64,000 nt of DNA from Parvibaculum sp039973015 (lineage in GTDB: Bacteria > Pseudomonadota > Alphaproteobacteria > Parvibaculales > Parvibaculaceae). The translations under genes and the position numbers were made by a program. Below the pieces are notes generated by a model, which saw only the letters and a program-made list of their open reading frames with translations, was not told the DNA's origin and searched no databases. Positions 17,343-26,073 of the stretch are shown here, piece after piece (the first letter of the stretch is position 1; each line of letters begins with the position of its first letter). The stretch is taken from the NCBI RefSeq assembly GCF_039973015.1, contig NZ_JBDWLT010000012.1:248001-312000 (forward strand), given 5' to 3'.

Positions 17343-17458
17343 CGGATTGCGAAACGCAATCCGCAGCCTGCGCTTCGCTTCGGCGTTCGGAACTCGAAAA
17401 GGTCCACAGGACCTTTTCGCCCGCGTTTCGCGGGATGTTCCACACCCCCGCAAGGGGG
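17343..17458. repeat. Cluster of four perfect hairpins in a gene-free stretch
   Basis: The 570-bp stretch 16998-17567 has no convincing gene. It holds four short perfect inverted repeats in a row: 17343-17363 (9-bp arms, CGGATTGCG/CGCAATCCG), 17395-17419 (11-bp arms, CGAAAAGGTCC/GGACCTTTTCG), 17420-17434 (6-bp arms, CCCGCG/CGCGGG) and 17445-17458 (5-bp arms, CCCCC/GGGGG). The style is that of dispersed intergenic palindromic repeats. A matching but shorter set lies at 18228-18266. Confidence 0.6.
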
Positions 17459-17513
17459 AGGTGAAGAAAAAAGGCGAGGGTGGGAAGATTTTTTGTGGGA
17501 TTGCGGAGGCATG

Positions 17514-17541
17514 AAAAAGCCCGCGCGGGTGAGGCGCGGGC
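17514..17541 (-). terminator. Rho-independent terminator of the lipoprotein gene 17568-18083
   Basis: 8-bp arms GCCCGCGC/GCGCGGGC with a 7-base loop, followed on the minus strand by five U residues. It lies 27 bp after the stop codon. The same 29 bases occur again at 18172-18200. Confidence 0.8.
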
Positions 17542-17567
17542 TCCCTTATAAAACTTGAACGGGGATA

Positions 17568-18083
17568 TCAGGTCTTCCGTTCCTTGACGATTTCGACAAC
17601 GGACTTGATGAAGCCGACTTCGACGTCCTGGATGTTTGTCGATGCGCCGTAGATTCCACCAAAGGCGAAATCCTTCGACACTTCATATTGCGCGACCGTC
17701 TTTCCATCCTTGTCGATGAGGAAAACGTCGGCATCGATTTCGATCTGACCGAGCCCCGCGAGCATGGCGCGTGCGAAGGCGTTGCCGGCATCGTATTCCG
17801 TGAAGACGACTTTCATGGTCGTGGAGGAGAGGTCTTCGTCCCCCGCCATCATTTCTGCGGCCCGCAACTCCAGCTCGCTCTTCAGCTTTTGTGCGATCCG
17901 GTCCAGGTCGTATTGCGATATGTCCACACCCGGTGCCGCTTCGGCTTTCACCTCCGCGATCCTGAGCGCCGACTGCTGCTCCGGCGCAAGCGCCATCACA
18001 GGGACGGGTTTGGATACGCTGTCCGCGCAGCCAGCGAGAATTGCCGCGACGCCGATGAGCATCGCCACACCAATCGATCTCAT
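17568..18083 (-). CDS. Lipoprotein, DUF4410-like
   Basis: A 171-residue predicted lipoprotein with lipobox LAGC (Cys19). The mature part (SQYDLDRIAQKLKSELELRAAEMM, MKVVFTEYDAGNAFARAMLAGLGQIEIDADVFLIDKDGKTV) resembles DUF4410 proteins, which are uncharacterised outer-membrane-associated lipoproteins. It stands alone. Identical terminator hairpins flank it on both sides (17514-17541 after it, 18172-18199 before it), so it should be a single-gene transcript. Confidence 0.75.
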   Translation of the reverse strand: MRSIGVAMLIGVAAILAGCADSVSKPVPVMALAPEQQSALRIAEVKAEAAPGVDISQYDLDRIAQKLKSELELRAAEMMAGDEDLSSTTMKVVFTEYDAGNAFARAMLAGLGQIEIDADVFLIDKDGKTVAQYEVSKDFAFGGIYGASTNIQDVEVGFIKSVVEIVKERKT

Positions 18084-18171
18084 GCTTAGTCCCCCAATTG
18101 AAATAGCCGAACAGAGGTTGCCGCAAATCGGGGGGCGGGTGAAGCGTCAATTTCACCAAGGGGCGGACAAC

Positions 18172-18199
18172 AAAAAGCCCGCGCGGGTGAGGCGCGGGC
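18172..18199 (-). terminator. Rho-independent terminator downstream of moxR
   Basis: The same 8-bp hairpin and A/U tract as at 17514-17541, here between the moxR stop (18281) and the lipoprotein start (18083). It separates the two transcripts. Confidence 0.75.
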
Positions 18200-18227
18200 T
18201 TCGATGTTTGTGGCACTCCCCCGCCCC

Positions 18228-18266
18228 AAACGGCTTGCAGCCGTTTGACCCTCCCCGAGGGGAGGG
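18228..18266. repeat. Pair of hairpins after moxR
   Basis: AAACGGCT-TGC-AGCCGTTT (18228-18246) and CCCTCCCC-GA-GGGGAGGG (18249-18266). Both are perfect 8-bp stems. They lie right after the moxR stop codon and resemble the hairpin cluster at 17343-17458 in style. They may also help end moxR transcription. Confidence 0.55.
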
Positions 18267-18280
18267 TGGAGAGATAGAAA

Positions 18281-19126
18281 CTAGTTCCGCTCGCGGCGAG
18301 CGAGGAAGGCGAGGCGTTCGAAGAGGTGAACGTCCTGCTCGTTCTTCAGGAGCGCGCCGTGGAGCGGCGGGATGAGTTTTGTCGGATCCTTCTCGCGAAG
18401 CGTCTCGGCGGAGATATCTTCCGAAAGAAGGAGCTTCAGCCAGTCGAGAAGTTCCGAGGTGGAGGGCTTCTTCTTCAGGCCGGGCACGTCGCGGATCTCG
18501 TAGAAGATCGAGAGCGCTTCCTGCACGAGCTTGCCTTTCAGGCCCGGGAAGTGGACGTCGATGATGGCGCGCATCGTGTCTTCTTCAGGGAACTTGATGT
18601 AGTGGAAGAAACAGCGGCGCAGAAAAGCGTCCGGCAGTTCCTTCTCGTTGTTCGACGTGATGATGACGATGGGACGCTGCTCGGCCTTGATGGTCTCGTT
18701 CGTCTCGTAGACGTAGAACTCCATCCGGTCGAGTTCCTGCAGAAGGTCGTTCGGGAACTCGATATCGGCCTTGTCGATCTCGTCGATGAGCAGGATCGGA
18801 CGCTTGGGACGCTCGAAGGCTTCCCAGAGCTTGCCCTTGGAGATGTAGTTGCCGATGTCCTTCACGCGCTCGTCGCCGAGCTGGCTGTCGCGCAGGCGGG
18901 ACACGGCGTCGTATTCATAAAGGCCCTGATGCGCCTTCGTGGTCGACTTGATGTTCCAGGTGATGAGCTCTGCATCGATCGCCTTGGCGACTTCCTCGGC
19001 CAGCACCGTCTTGCCGGTGCCCGGCTCGCCCTTCACGAGAAGGGGACGCTGCAGCGTGATCGCCGCATTCACGGCGACGCGCAGGTCTTCGGTGGCGACG
19101 TAATCTTTCGTTCCCTCAAACTTCAT
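18281..19126 (-). CDS. MoxR-family AAA+ ATPase
   Basis: A 281-residue AAA+ ATPase with Walker A GEPGTGKTVLAEE (near residue 37), Walker B ILLIDEIDKAD, sensor-1 region IVITSNNEKELPDAFLRRCFF (with Asn and the arginine-finger area), and a C-terminal lid helix region. MoxR ATPases act as chaperones with VWA proteins, and the VWA gene at 15822-16997 on the same strand is the probable partner. Start ATG 19126. The client enzyme is not evident here. Confidence 0.93.
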   Translation of the reverse strand: MKFEGTKDYVATEDLRVAVNAAITLQRPLLVKGEPGTGKTVLAEEVAKAIDAELITWNIKSTTKAHQGLYEYDAVSRLRDSQLGDERVKDIGNYISKGKLWEAFERPKRPILLIDEIDKADIEFPNDLLQELDRMEFYVYETNETIKAEQRPIVIITSNNEKELPDAFLRRCFFHYIKFPEEDTMRAIIDVHFPGLKGKLVQEALSIFYEIRDVPGLKKKPSTSELLDWLKLLLSEDISAETLREKDPTKLIPPLHGALLKNEQDVHLFERLAFLARRERN

Positions 19127-19140
19127 GGATCTGGCTTTCC

Positions 19141-19307
19141 CTAGTGAAGCGAATTTGACATTTGATCTCAGTTTGCAGCGAGCGCCGTATCAAATGTCAA
19201 ATTCAACGCTTCACTAGATTCATATGGTTTGCTGGTGGTCCTTTGATTCCGGCATTTGCGCAAGAGTTTGTTGCAACGGGACGCAAATGCCGGAATCGGC
19301 CACCAGC
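19141..19307. repeat. Two-hairpin intergenic element, copy A
   Basis: A 167-bp element of two long stems. Stem 1 pairs 19141-19166 with 19189-19217 (CTAGTGAAGC...GCTTCACTAG, then AATTTGACATTTGAT with its complement). Stem 2 pairs 19231-19260 with 19282-19307 (GCTGGTGG...CCACCAGC and 16 further bp around GATTCCGGCATTTGCG). Copy B at 34439-34605 has the same length, spacing and inner motifs. It sits 14 bp from the moxR start and 312 bp before flgE. The nature is unknown: structured RNA or mobile repeat. Confidence 0.7.
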
Positions 19308-19455
19308 GACGCGCTCGCGACCGTTACCGAATTGCTGAACGCGAAGGAACCTAAAGGCTGGCCCCGCCCCGTTCAAGGGAAAGGCCTGTTCGCCTGCGGG
19401 CAGGGCCCCCGTGCGATTTAAACGGGCTCTTAAGGATCATATTGGCCGCCCTTGC

Positions 19456-19468
19456 GGCAATTTCTGCC
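19456..19468. promoter_or_regulatory. Flagellar dyad GGCA-N5-TGCC upstream of flgE
   Basis: GGCAATTTCTGCC, a 13-bp imperfect palindrome that recurs before most flagellar units of this window. It lies about 90 bp upstream of the sigma-54-type promoter of flgE, the position expected for an enhancer such as the FlbD-bound ftr sites of Caulobacter. Binding by FlbD is inferred. Confidence 0.5.
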
Positions 19469-19543
19469 GGGGAAGGGGCAGGGGATGCCGGGGACGGCAG
19501 GGGGTGATTAGGTTAAGTTATTGAAAAACATAGGATAAATTGC

Positions 19544-19558
19544 TGGCATCAGGCTTGC
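19544..19558 (+). promoter_or_regulatory. Sigma-54-type promoter of flgE
   Basis: TGGCATCAGGCTTGC matches TGGCAC-N5-TTGC with the required GG-N10-GC spacing. Transcription would start near 19570, about 50 bases before the flgE ATG. Hook genes are sigma-54 dependent in Caulobacter-type hierarchies. Confidence 0.75.
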
Positions 19559-19619
19559 TCCCAATGGACCAGACAAAGTCCCGCCGACCACGGCCGGACG
19601 GACCCCATGGAGAGAGCCC

Positions 19620-20984
19620 ATGAGCTTTTTTGGATCGATGACCACGGCGATTACCGGCATTCGTGCCCAGTCGAGCGCGCTGGGTCACATCTCGGACAAT
19701 ATCGCCAACTCGCAGACCGTCGGTTTCAAGCGCACGGATACGAGCTTTCAGGACATCGTGACCGCCTCGACCAGCCGGAATCACCTGCCGGGCGCGGTGC
19801 TGGCGGCGCCGGCCTTCACCAATACGGTGCAGGGCTCCATCGATGCTTCCGAAACGCCGACACATATGGCGATCAACGGTGAAGGCTTCTTCATCGTGTC
19901 GTCGCAGGTGGCGACGGTGGACGGCAACCCGGTCTTCGACGGCGTGAACTACTACACGCGGCGCGGCGACTTCTCGATGGACAAGTATGGCTACCTCGTG
20001 AATGGCGCGGGCTACACGCTGCAGGGGCTCGAAATCGACCCGACGACGGGCAACCCCGTGGGCGATACGCCGAGCCGCATCCAGATCGACCGCGATTTCC
20101 TGGCGGCGCGTACGACCTCGACCATTACCTACAAGGCGAACCTGCCGCTCTGGCCGCAGACGGTGAACGCCGATCCGCAGATCGCGGACAGCGAACTCCT
20201 GACGACGGGCCGCTTCACGCCGGTGCTTGCCGACCTGAGCACGATCTCGGCGGATAACGAGGACATCTTCCTCGACAATTCGCTCTCCGGCGGCGCGGTG
20301 ACGGGCTATGACGAGCTTGGCGCTCCCGCCAATGTCCAGTTCCGCTGGGCGAAGGTGGACAATGCCGATGGCGGCGGCGACACCTGGAACCTGTTCTACA
20401 AGACAGATGACAGCGCGACGGGCCCCGATGCGAAATGGGTCAATGTCGGTCAGGACTATGCCTTTGACGGACAGGGCCGGCTTTCGCCCGCCGTGGACTC
20501 GACCACCATCACCGGCATGAACGTGAACGGCATCGCTCTCGGCAATGTCATTCTCGATCATGGCGCCTCCAACATCACGCAGTTCGAGGACGACAACGGC
20601 ACCGTGAAAACGACGGCGCTCGACCAGAACGGTTATCCCTCGGGCGAGCTTGTGAGCATCGCGGTTTCGGAGAACGGACGCATCACCGGTACCTATTCGA
20701 ACGGCAAGACGGTCGACCTCGCGGAAGTCTCGCTGGCGAAGTTCAATGCGGCGGACAAGCTGCAGAAGCTCGACGGTACGGCATTCGCGGCAACGCAGGA
20801 ATCCGGCGAGCCGATGCTGACGGGGGGCGACAGCGTGATCGGTTCGGCGCGGGAAGCCTCCAATGTCGATATCGCGGACGAGTTCTCGAAACTGATCGTG
20901 ACGCAGCAGGCCTATACGGCAGGTACACGCATCGTGACGACAGCCGACGAACTGATGTCCGAAACGCTGAACATGAAGCGCTAA
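19620..20984 (+). CDS. flgE: Flagellar hook protein FlgE
   Basis: A 454-residue hook subunit. The N-terminus (MSFFGSMTTAITGIRAQSSALGHISDNIANSQTVGFKR) carries the flagellar rod/hook signature with NIAN and the D0 heptads. INGEGFFIV and YTRRGDFSMDKYGYLVN mark the FlgE/F/G core, and the C-terminus (NVDIADEFSKLIVTQQAYTAGTRIVTTADELMSETLNMKR) is the D0 helix. It polymerises into the hook after export. It leads a flgE-flgK-flgL unit and has a sigma-54-type promoter and an upstream dyad. Confidence 0.95.
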   Translation: MSFFGSMTTAITGIRAQSSALGHISDNIANSQTVGFKRTDTSFQDIVTASTSRNHLPGAVLAAPAFTNTVQGSIDASETPTHMAINGEGFFIVSSQVATVDGNPVFDGVNYYTRRGDFSMDKYGYLVNGAGYTLQGLEIDPTTGNPVGDTPSRIQIDRDFLAARTTSTITYKANLPLWPQTVNADPQIADSELLTTGRFTPVLADLSTISADNEDIFLDNSLSGGAVTGYDELGAPANVQFRWAKVDNADGGGDTWNLFYKTDDSATGPDAKWVNVGQDYAFDGQGRLSPAVDSTTITGMNVNGIALGNVILDHGASNITQFEDDNGTVKTTALDQNGYPSGELVSIAVSENGRITGTYSNGKTVDLAEVSLAKFNAADKLQKLDGTAFAATQESGEPMLTGGDSVIGSAREASNVDIADEFSKLIVTQQAYTAGTRIVTTADELMSETLNMKR

Positions 20985-20993
20985 TAGTGCAAA

Positions 20994-21018
20994 CCGCGGC
21001 GGGGTTTACCCGCCGCGG
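20994..21018. other. Intercistronic hairpin between flgE and flgK
   Basis: Perfect 10-bp stem CCGCGGCGGG/CCCGCCGCGG with a 5-base loop, 9 bp after the flgE stop. There is no U-tract, so it is more likely an mRNA stability or attenuation element than a full terminator. It would favour a higher flgE than flgK/flgL yield. Confidence 0.6.
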
Positions 21019-21053
21019 CTCCGCAACAGGCAAGTCAGTCACCGGGTTTTCAC

Positions 21054-22904
21054 ATGAGCCTTTCCTCCGCACTCGGCGCCGCAATGAGCGGATTGAACGT
21101 CGCCCAGGCCGGGCTGGACGTTACGTCGCGAAATATCGCCAATGTCGGTACGCCGGGTTACACGCGCAAAGTACAGCAGCAGACGAATATGCTGGCGGGC
21201 GGCGAAGGCATCGGCGTGCGCCGCGAGGCGGCGCAGCGGCAGGTGGATGCCTTTCTGCAGCAGCAGCTTCGCACGTCTTCGGCAAGCTCGGCCTTTCTGA
21301 ATGTGAAGTCGAGCATGTTGGGCCGGATCGATGCCGGGTTCGGCACACCGGATTCAAACAGCTCCATCGCCGGCGCAATCGGGTCGCTTTCCTCCATGCT
21401 GCAGGAATTGATCGACAACCCGGAATCGGAGTCTTCGCGCGCCTCCTTCCTGAACGAAGCGGACAATCTCGCCACGCAGCTCAACACCACTTCCGATACG
21501 ATCCAGGAGATGCGGCTCGAAGCGGAGCGGAACATTGCCGCGGGCGTCGAGCAGGCGAATGCGCTGCTCAAGACCATCGCGAACGTCAACAACCAGATCG
21601 CATCGCGGCAGGCGGGCAACCTTTCCATTGGCGACCTGCAGGACCAGCGCGATATGGCCATCGACGAATTGTCGACGCTCATGGACGTGAAGGTCGTGAA
21701 CCGCGACGACGGGACGGTGACGGTGTTCACGTCGGGCGGGCAATTGCTGCTCGACCGCACGCCGGTCGAACTGACCTTCGACGAACACACGCAGATGGAC
21801 CCGACCTCGACCTATGAGAATGGCGGTGCCGGCACGATCCGGCTCGTGTCGGGTTCGACCTCGATCGACCTGATTGCCGCGGGCGCGATCCGCTCGGGCA
21901 CACTGGCCGGCTATATCGAGATGCGCGACGAAATCCTGCCTGAAGCGCAGGCGCAGCTCGACGAACTGGCGGCGCAGCTTGCGCTCGCCCTGTCGGAAGA
22001 AACGGTTGAGAGCACGGATGCCACCGTTGGCGCCGCGACCGGCTATGACATCGATACCGCCGAAATGGTGCCGGGCAACACGATCAGCCTTTCCTATACG
22101 GTGGGCGGGGTTCAGCAGAATGTCACCATCGTCCGGGTGGACGATCCTTCGGTGCTGCCGCTCTCCGACACGGCGACGGCGGCGACCGGCGACACTGTGG
22201 TCGGCATCAACTTCAATCAGCCCATGGCCGGCATCATTGCAGACCTGCAGGCGGCGCTGCCGGGCGACGTCGCGGTGTCGAACACGTCCGGCAGCACGAT
22301 CCGTTTCCTTGACGATGGCGCCGCGGGCAACAGCGACATCAACGCGGTGAGCGCGACGGTGACGCCTTCGGCACTGAGCGGCGGGGGCACCGGCCTGCCG
22401 CTTTTCACCGACGGCTCGAACGGCACGGTTTTTTCCAACAGCCTCGACGGCGCCGGGCAGAAGACGGGCTTTGCCTCGCGCATCAAGGTCAATGCGGAGC
22501 TGATCGCGGACGATACCAAGCTCGTCGCCTACGATACGGATGTGCCGATGGGCGACACGACGCGGCCGCTCGATCTTCTGGCGCGTCTGACCACGAATAC
22601 GCGGACCTATGCTCCCGAGACGGGCATTGGCGGCAGCTCGACGCCCTTCAACGGCTCCATCGACGAATTCGCGCGCCGCATCGTTTCGTTCCAGTCAAGC
22701 CAGTCGGCGAATGCGGCACGCGACGCGGAAGCGCAGCAGGTGGTGACCTCCTCGTTGCAGGACCGTTTCGACGCGGAGACGGGCGTCAATATCGATGACG
22801 AAATGTCGAACCTGCTGCTGTTGCAGAATGCCTATTCGGCGAATGCGCGGGTCATGACGACCATTCAGGAACTCTTCACCGTGCTCATGAGCATCGGCAG
22901 GTAA
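21054..22904 (+). CDS. flgK: Hook-associated protein 1 FlgK
   Basis: A 616-residue hook-filament junction protein. The N-terminal D0 (SLSSALGAAMSGLNVAQAGLDVTSRNIANVGTPGYTRK) and C-terminal D0 (DDEMSNLLLLQNAYSANARVMTTIQELFTVLMSIGR) helices are diagnostic. The middle (about residues 180-500) is a variable surface-exposed region rich in Thr, Gly and Asp. It lies 69 bp after flgE and 5 bp before the flgL-type gene. Confidence 0.95.
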   Translation: MSLSSALGAAMSGLNVAQAGLDVTSRNIANVGTPGYTRKVQQQTNMLAGGEGIGVRREAAQRQVDAFLQQQLRTSSASSAFLNVKSSMLGRIDAGFGTPDSNSSIAGAIGSLSSMLQELIDNPESESSRASFLNEADNLATQLNTTSDTIQEMRLEAERNIAAGVEQANALLKTIANVNNQIASRQAGNLSIGDLQDQRDMAIDELSTLMDVKVVNRDDGTVTVFTSGGQLLLDRTPVELTFDEHTQMDPTSTYENGGAGTIRLVSGSTSIDLIAAGAIRSGTLAGYIEMRDEILPEAQAQLDELAAQLALALSEETVESTDATVGAATGYDIDTAEMVPGNTISLSYTVGGVQQNVTIVRVDDPSVLPLSDTATAATGDTVVGINFNQPMAGIIADLQAALPGDVAVSNTSGSTIRFLDDGAAGNSDINAVSATVTPSALSGGGTGLPLFTDGSNGTVFSNSLDGAGQKTGFASRIKVNAELIADDTKLVAYDTDVPMGDTTRPLDLLARLTTNTRTYAPETGIGGSSTPFNGSIDEFARRIVSFQSSQSANAARDAEAQQVVTSSLQDRFDAETGVNIDDEMSNLLLLQNAYSANARVMTTIQELFTVLMSIGR

Positions 22905-22909
22905 AAATC

Positions 22910-24403
22910 ATGCAGATTTCCACGCTTTCCCAGTCTCTTGCGCTGCGCAACTCGATCAACGACATGCGCGCCCAGTTCGATGACCTGCAGCGGCAGCTCT
23001 CGACGGGCCTGAAGACGGACTCCTATGCGAAGCTCGGCACGAACCGCAACACGGTTCTCTCGCTGACGCATCAGCTGGGCCAGCTTTCGACCTATACGAA
23101 CACGATCGCAAAGTCGCAGATGCGCATCGAGGTGATGTCGACGTCGCTCAGCCGTGTGAACGATATCGTGAGCGAGACCAAGACCTCCATGGTGACCTCC
23201 GGCTTCGACCTGGTGAACGGCTCGCAGACGGGCGCGCAGGTGCAGGCGGCGATGAGCTTCGACGAAATGGTGAACCTGCTGAACCTGCAGGTGGAAGACC
23301 GCTACCTCTTTGGCGGCACGGAAACGCAGACAAGGCCGGTGGCGCTGCCCGACGAAATCCAGAATGGCAGCGGCGACGAGGCGGGCCTCAAGCAGTTCAT
23401 CGACGAACGGGCGCAGGCCGATCTGGGGGCGGACGGGCTCGGGCGGCTGACGCTCGGCACGGCAGGCACGACCGTGACGCTGGCGGAAGATGCGGACCCG
23501 AGCGTCTTCGGCTTCAAGATCGCGGATGTGCAATCCACGCTCACCAATGCGAATGTGACGGGACCGGCGGGCTCTCCCGCGGGCGTCGATGTCGAGTTCA
23601 CGGATGTGCCCGCAGCGGGCGGCAAGATCTCGTTCGAGCTCGATCTGCCGGATGGCACCTCGACCACGGTGACGCTGACAGCGACAACGAACAGCCCGCC
23701 GGAAGAAGGCGAGTTCACGATTGGCGGGGATGCCGCGACAACGAGCGCGAATTTCCAGGCGGCGCTCGACACCTCGCTCAAGCGCGAGGCGAATGTTTCG
23801 CTGAAGGCGGCCTCCGCGGTGGAAGCGGCTAACAACTTCTTCGATTATGAGGCGGGCGGTGTGCCGCAGCGCGTGGACGGGCCGCCCTTCGACAGCGCGA
23901 CGGGCCTGCGGGACGCGACGGCGGACGATACCGTGTTCTGGTACAGCGGCGATCTCGGCCCGAATGCCGGCAAGGATTTCACAGCGCAGATCGATGACGG
24001 GCGTCAACTCAGCTATGGCGCGCGGGCGGACCAGGATTCGATACGCGATACGCTGAAGATGTCGGCGCTTCTCTCGGCGGTGGAGTATAACGATGCGGAG
24101 GATGCCGAGCAGCGTGACAGCTATCGCGAGCTGACGGCGCGGGCGGGGCAGGTGCTGAACTTCGAGGGTACGCAGTCCGTCGAAAGCATCGTCACCAATC
24201 TCGGCCTCGCCTCGGCGACGCTGGAGAATACGCAGAACCGGCACGACGCCACGATGGCGACGGCGAACGAGATTCTGGGCGATATCCAGAACGCGGACCC
24301 TTACGAGGTCGGCGTGAAGCTGACCACGCTGGAGACGCAGTTGCAGGCGAGCTACCAGGTGACGGCGATGCTTTCGCAGCTCTCGCTGGTGAACTTCATC
24401 TAG
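22910..24403 (+). CDS. flgL: Hook-associated protein 3, FlgL-type
   Basis: A 497-residue flagellin-like junction protein with conserved termini (QISTLSQSLALRNSINDMRAQFDDLQRQLSTGLK and ANEILGDIQNADPYEVGVKLTTLETQLQASYQVTAMLSQLSLVNFI). It is longer than enteric FlgL (about 317 residues) because of an inserted central domain at roughly residues 170-330 rich in Thr/Asp/Pro. Its stop overlaps tail to tail with the DUF4336 gene. Confidence 0.9.
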   Translation: MQISTLSQSLALRNSINDMRAQFDDLQRQLSTGLKTDSYAKLGTNRNTVLSLTHQLGQLSTYTNTIAKSQMRIEVMSTSLSRVNDIVSETKTSMVTSGFDLVNGSQTGAQVQAAMSFDEMVNLLNLQVEDRYLFGGTETQTRPVALPDEIQNGSGDEAGLKQFIDERAQADLGADGLGRLTLGTAGTTVTLAEDADPSVFGFKIADVQSTLTNANVTGPAGSPAGVDVEFTDVPAAGGKISFELDLPDGTSTTVTLTATTNSPPEEGEFTIGGDAATTSANFQAALDTSLKREANVSLKAASAVEAANNFFDYEAGGVPQRVDGPPFDSATGLRDATADDTVFWYSGDLGPNAGKDFTAQIDDGRQLSYGARADQDSIRDTLKMSALLSAVEYNDAEDAEQRDSYRELTARAGQVLNFEGTQSVESIVTNLGLASATLENTQNRHDATMATANEILGDIQNADPYEVGVKLTTLETQLQASYQVTAMLSQLSLVNFI

Positions 24404-25092
24404 GACGGCTTCAGCCAGCGAAACGCCCGGCCGAGGAAGGCGCGGCCTTCCCCCGTGACGGGCGTGCCATGCGCCATCACCACATTTTGCGCAGGCCATG
24501 CGAGGATACGCGCAAGTGCGGCACGGGCGGCCAGGCGATCCCTGAAGGCGAGGCGGAACTTGCGCGGGACGGCGGGCTCCGGCCCCGTCATCAGATCGAG
24601 TTTCGCGACGAGGGCGCGCCAGCCCTTGAACCAGCCTTTGGCGAAATGCTGGATGAGATCGGTGAAGAGAACGGTGCCGCTCTTCACATGGAAGAAGACG
24701 ACTTCATCCGCGATGGCATTTTTCATCACAACCTGATCGATTTCGCCCGCCCAGCCGGTGGAAGGTGTATCGCCGAGGATTTCATCGAAGGCGATGTCCT
24801 TGCGCTTTTCGGAGAGACCGGGTGCGGCGTGAAGTCTTGCCTCGGGCCAGGCGCTTTTCCATTCGGGAATGTAGAGGTGATGCAGCGTGTTCGGCGCGAC
24901 GATGTGGCGAACGGGACCGAGCGCATCCAGCTGCGCATGCAAGGCGCCCGTCAGTTCGATCGGCGACCAGACAAAGAGGCTGCCATCGGCCAGGCGCATG
25001 ACGGCCATGCGCAGGGGATAACGGAAACCCATGATCGCTTCGATGCCGGGCCCGTCAGCGATCCATATTTCATCGCCGAACTGCTGCAACAT
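24400..25092 (-). CDS. DUF4336 domain protein (metallo-hydrolase-like)
   Basis: A 230-residue cytosolic protein. The core (DEIWIADGPGIEAIMGFRYPLRMAVMRLADGSLFVWSPIEL, GPVRHIVAPNTLHHLYIPEWK, and a late NVVMAHGTPV) matches DUF4336, which is distantly related to metallo-beta-lactamase folds. The catalytic status is unknown. The start at 25092 is preferred because GGGGGAACG lies just upstream; ATGs at 25107 and beyond lack one. It interrupts the flagellar island with no flagellar role apparent. Confidence 0.75.
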   Translation of the reverse strand: MLQQFGDEIWIADGPGIEAIMGFRYPLRMAVMRLADGSLFVWSPIELTGALHAQLDALGPVRHIVAPNTLHHLYIPEWKSAWPEARLHAAPGLSEKRKDIAFDEILGDTPSTGWAGEIDQVVMKNAIADEVVFFHVKSGTVLFTDLIQHFAKGWFKGWRALVAKLDLMTGPEPAVPRKFRLAFRDRLAARAALARILAWPAQNVVMAHGTPVTGEGRAFLGRAFRWLKPS

Positions 25093-25281
25093 GTTTCGTT
25101 CCCCCATGACAGTAACGGGCGCTGCCGATGCGGGAAAGCTAGTGGGCGGGAGAGGGCCGCGCAAGCTCTCCCCGACGTCAAATCCCTCATGCGGGAGACA
25201 TGATTGGCGGGCCAGAAAAATCAGGCCATGCTGCGCCCGGAAAAAGGCTATCGGCCAATAAAAACAGGGAGGGACACATTC

Positions 25282-26073
25282 ATGAAACTCGACAGCTCCA
25301 TATCGGCAGTGGTGACCGGCGGTGCATCGGGCCTCGGCAAGGCGACGGTGACAATGCTGCGCGGGCTCGGCGTGAAGGTCGCGATCTTCGACCTCAACAA
25401 GGAGAATGGCGAGCGCGTGGCGAAGGAGCTCGGCGCGCTTTATTGCGAGGTGAATGTGATGGACGAGGCCTCCGTCGATGCGGGCTTTGCCAAGGCGCGC
25501 GCGGAGAACGGGCAGGAGCGCTGCCTTGTGAATTGCGCGGGCGGGGGACGCGGCGGCAAGACGATCGCGCGCGACAAGAAGACGGGCGAGATCGTGCCGT
25601 TCAAGATTTCGGATTTCGAATATGTGCTGGGGCTCAATACGGTGGGCACGTTTCGCTGCATCGTGAAGAGCGCGGCGGGCATGGCGACGCTCGATCCGCT
25701 GGAGGGCGGCGAGCGCGGCGCCATCGTGAATACAGGTTCGGTCGCGGCGGAAGACGGGCAGGTCGGCCAGGTCGCCTATTCGGCGGCGAAAGCGGCGATC
25801 AAGGGCATGACGCTCACCATCGCGCGCGATCTCGCCCGCGAAGGCATCCGCATCAACACGATCCTGCCGGGGATCATGGCGACACCGCCCATGCTTGGCG
25901 TGAAGGACCGCGCGCCGCAGATCTTCGACAATCTCGCGGCATCGGTGCCTTTCCCGCCGCGGCTCGGCGATCCGTCTGAATATGCGGACCTTGCAACGAC
26001 GATGCTCAGGAACGGCTATTTCAACGGGGAGACGGTGCGCCTCGACGGGGCCATCCGTATGCCGCCGCGCTGA
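25282..26073 (+). CDS. Short-chain dehydrogenase/reductase, HSD17B10-like
   Basis: A 263-residue classical SDR. It has the NAD(P) motif TGGASGLG near residue 12, an acidic residue after beta-2 (IFDLNKENGE) suggesting NAD preference, NCAGGGRGG, the catalytic Ser in NTGSVAAEDG and the Tyr-x3-Lys YSAAK. Substrate positions resemble type-II 3-hydroxyacyl-CoA dehydrogenases. The ATG at 25282 follows AGGGAGGGA. It is not part of the flagellar system. Confidence 0.9.
   Translation: MKLDSSISAVVTGGASGLGKATVTMLRGLGVKVAIFDLNKENGERVAKELGALYCEVNVMDEASVDAGFAKARAENGQERCLVNCAGGGRGGKTIARDKKTGEIVPFKISDFEYVLGLNTVGTFRCIVKSAAGMATLDPLEGGERGAIVNTGSVAAEDGQVGQVAYSAAKAAIKGMTLTIARDLAREGIRINTILPGIMATPPMLGVKDRAPQIFDNLAASVPFPPRLGDPSEYADLATTMLRNGYFNGETVRLDGAIRMPPR

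Noticed and set aside
19224..19421. 65-codon plus-strand frame across element copy A
   Set aside because: It runs through the second hairpin and has Cys/Trp-rich, unconserved sequence. Kept only as a remark on the internal ATG at 19287.
19518..20561. Minus-strand frame opposite flgE
   Set aside because: Arg-rich antisense frame; it would also run across the flgE promoter.
22865..24499. Minus-strand frame of about 540 codons opposite flgL
   Set aside because: Arg/His-rich antisense reading of the FlgL-type gene; no domains.
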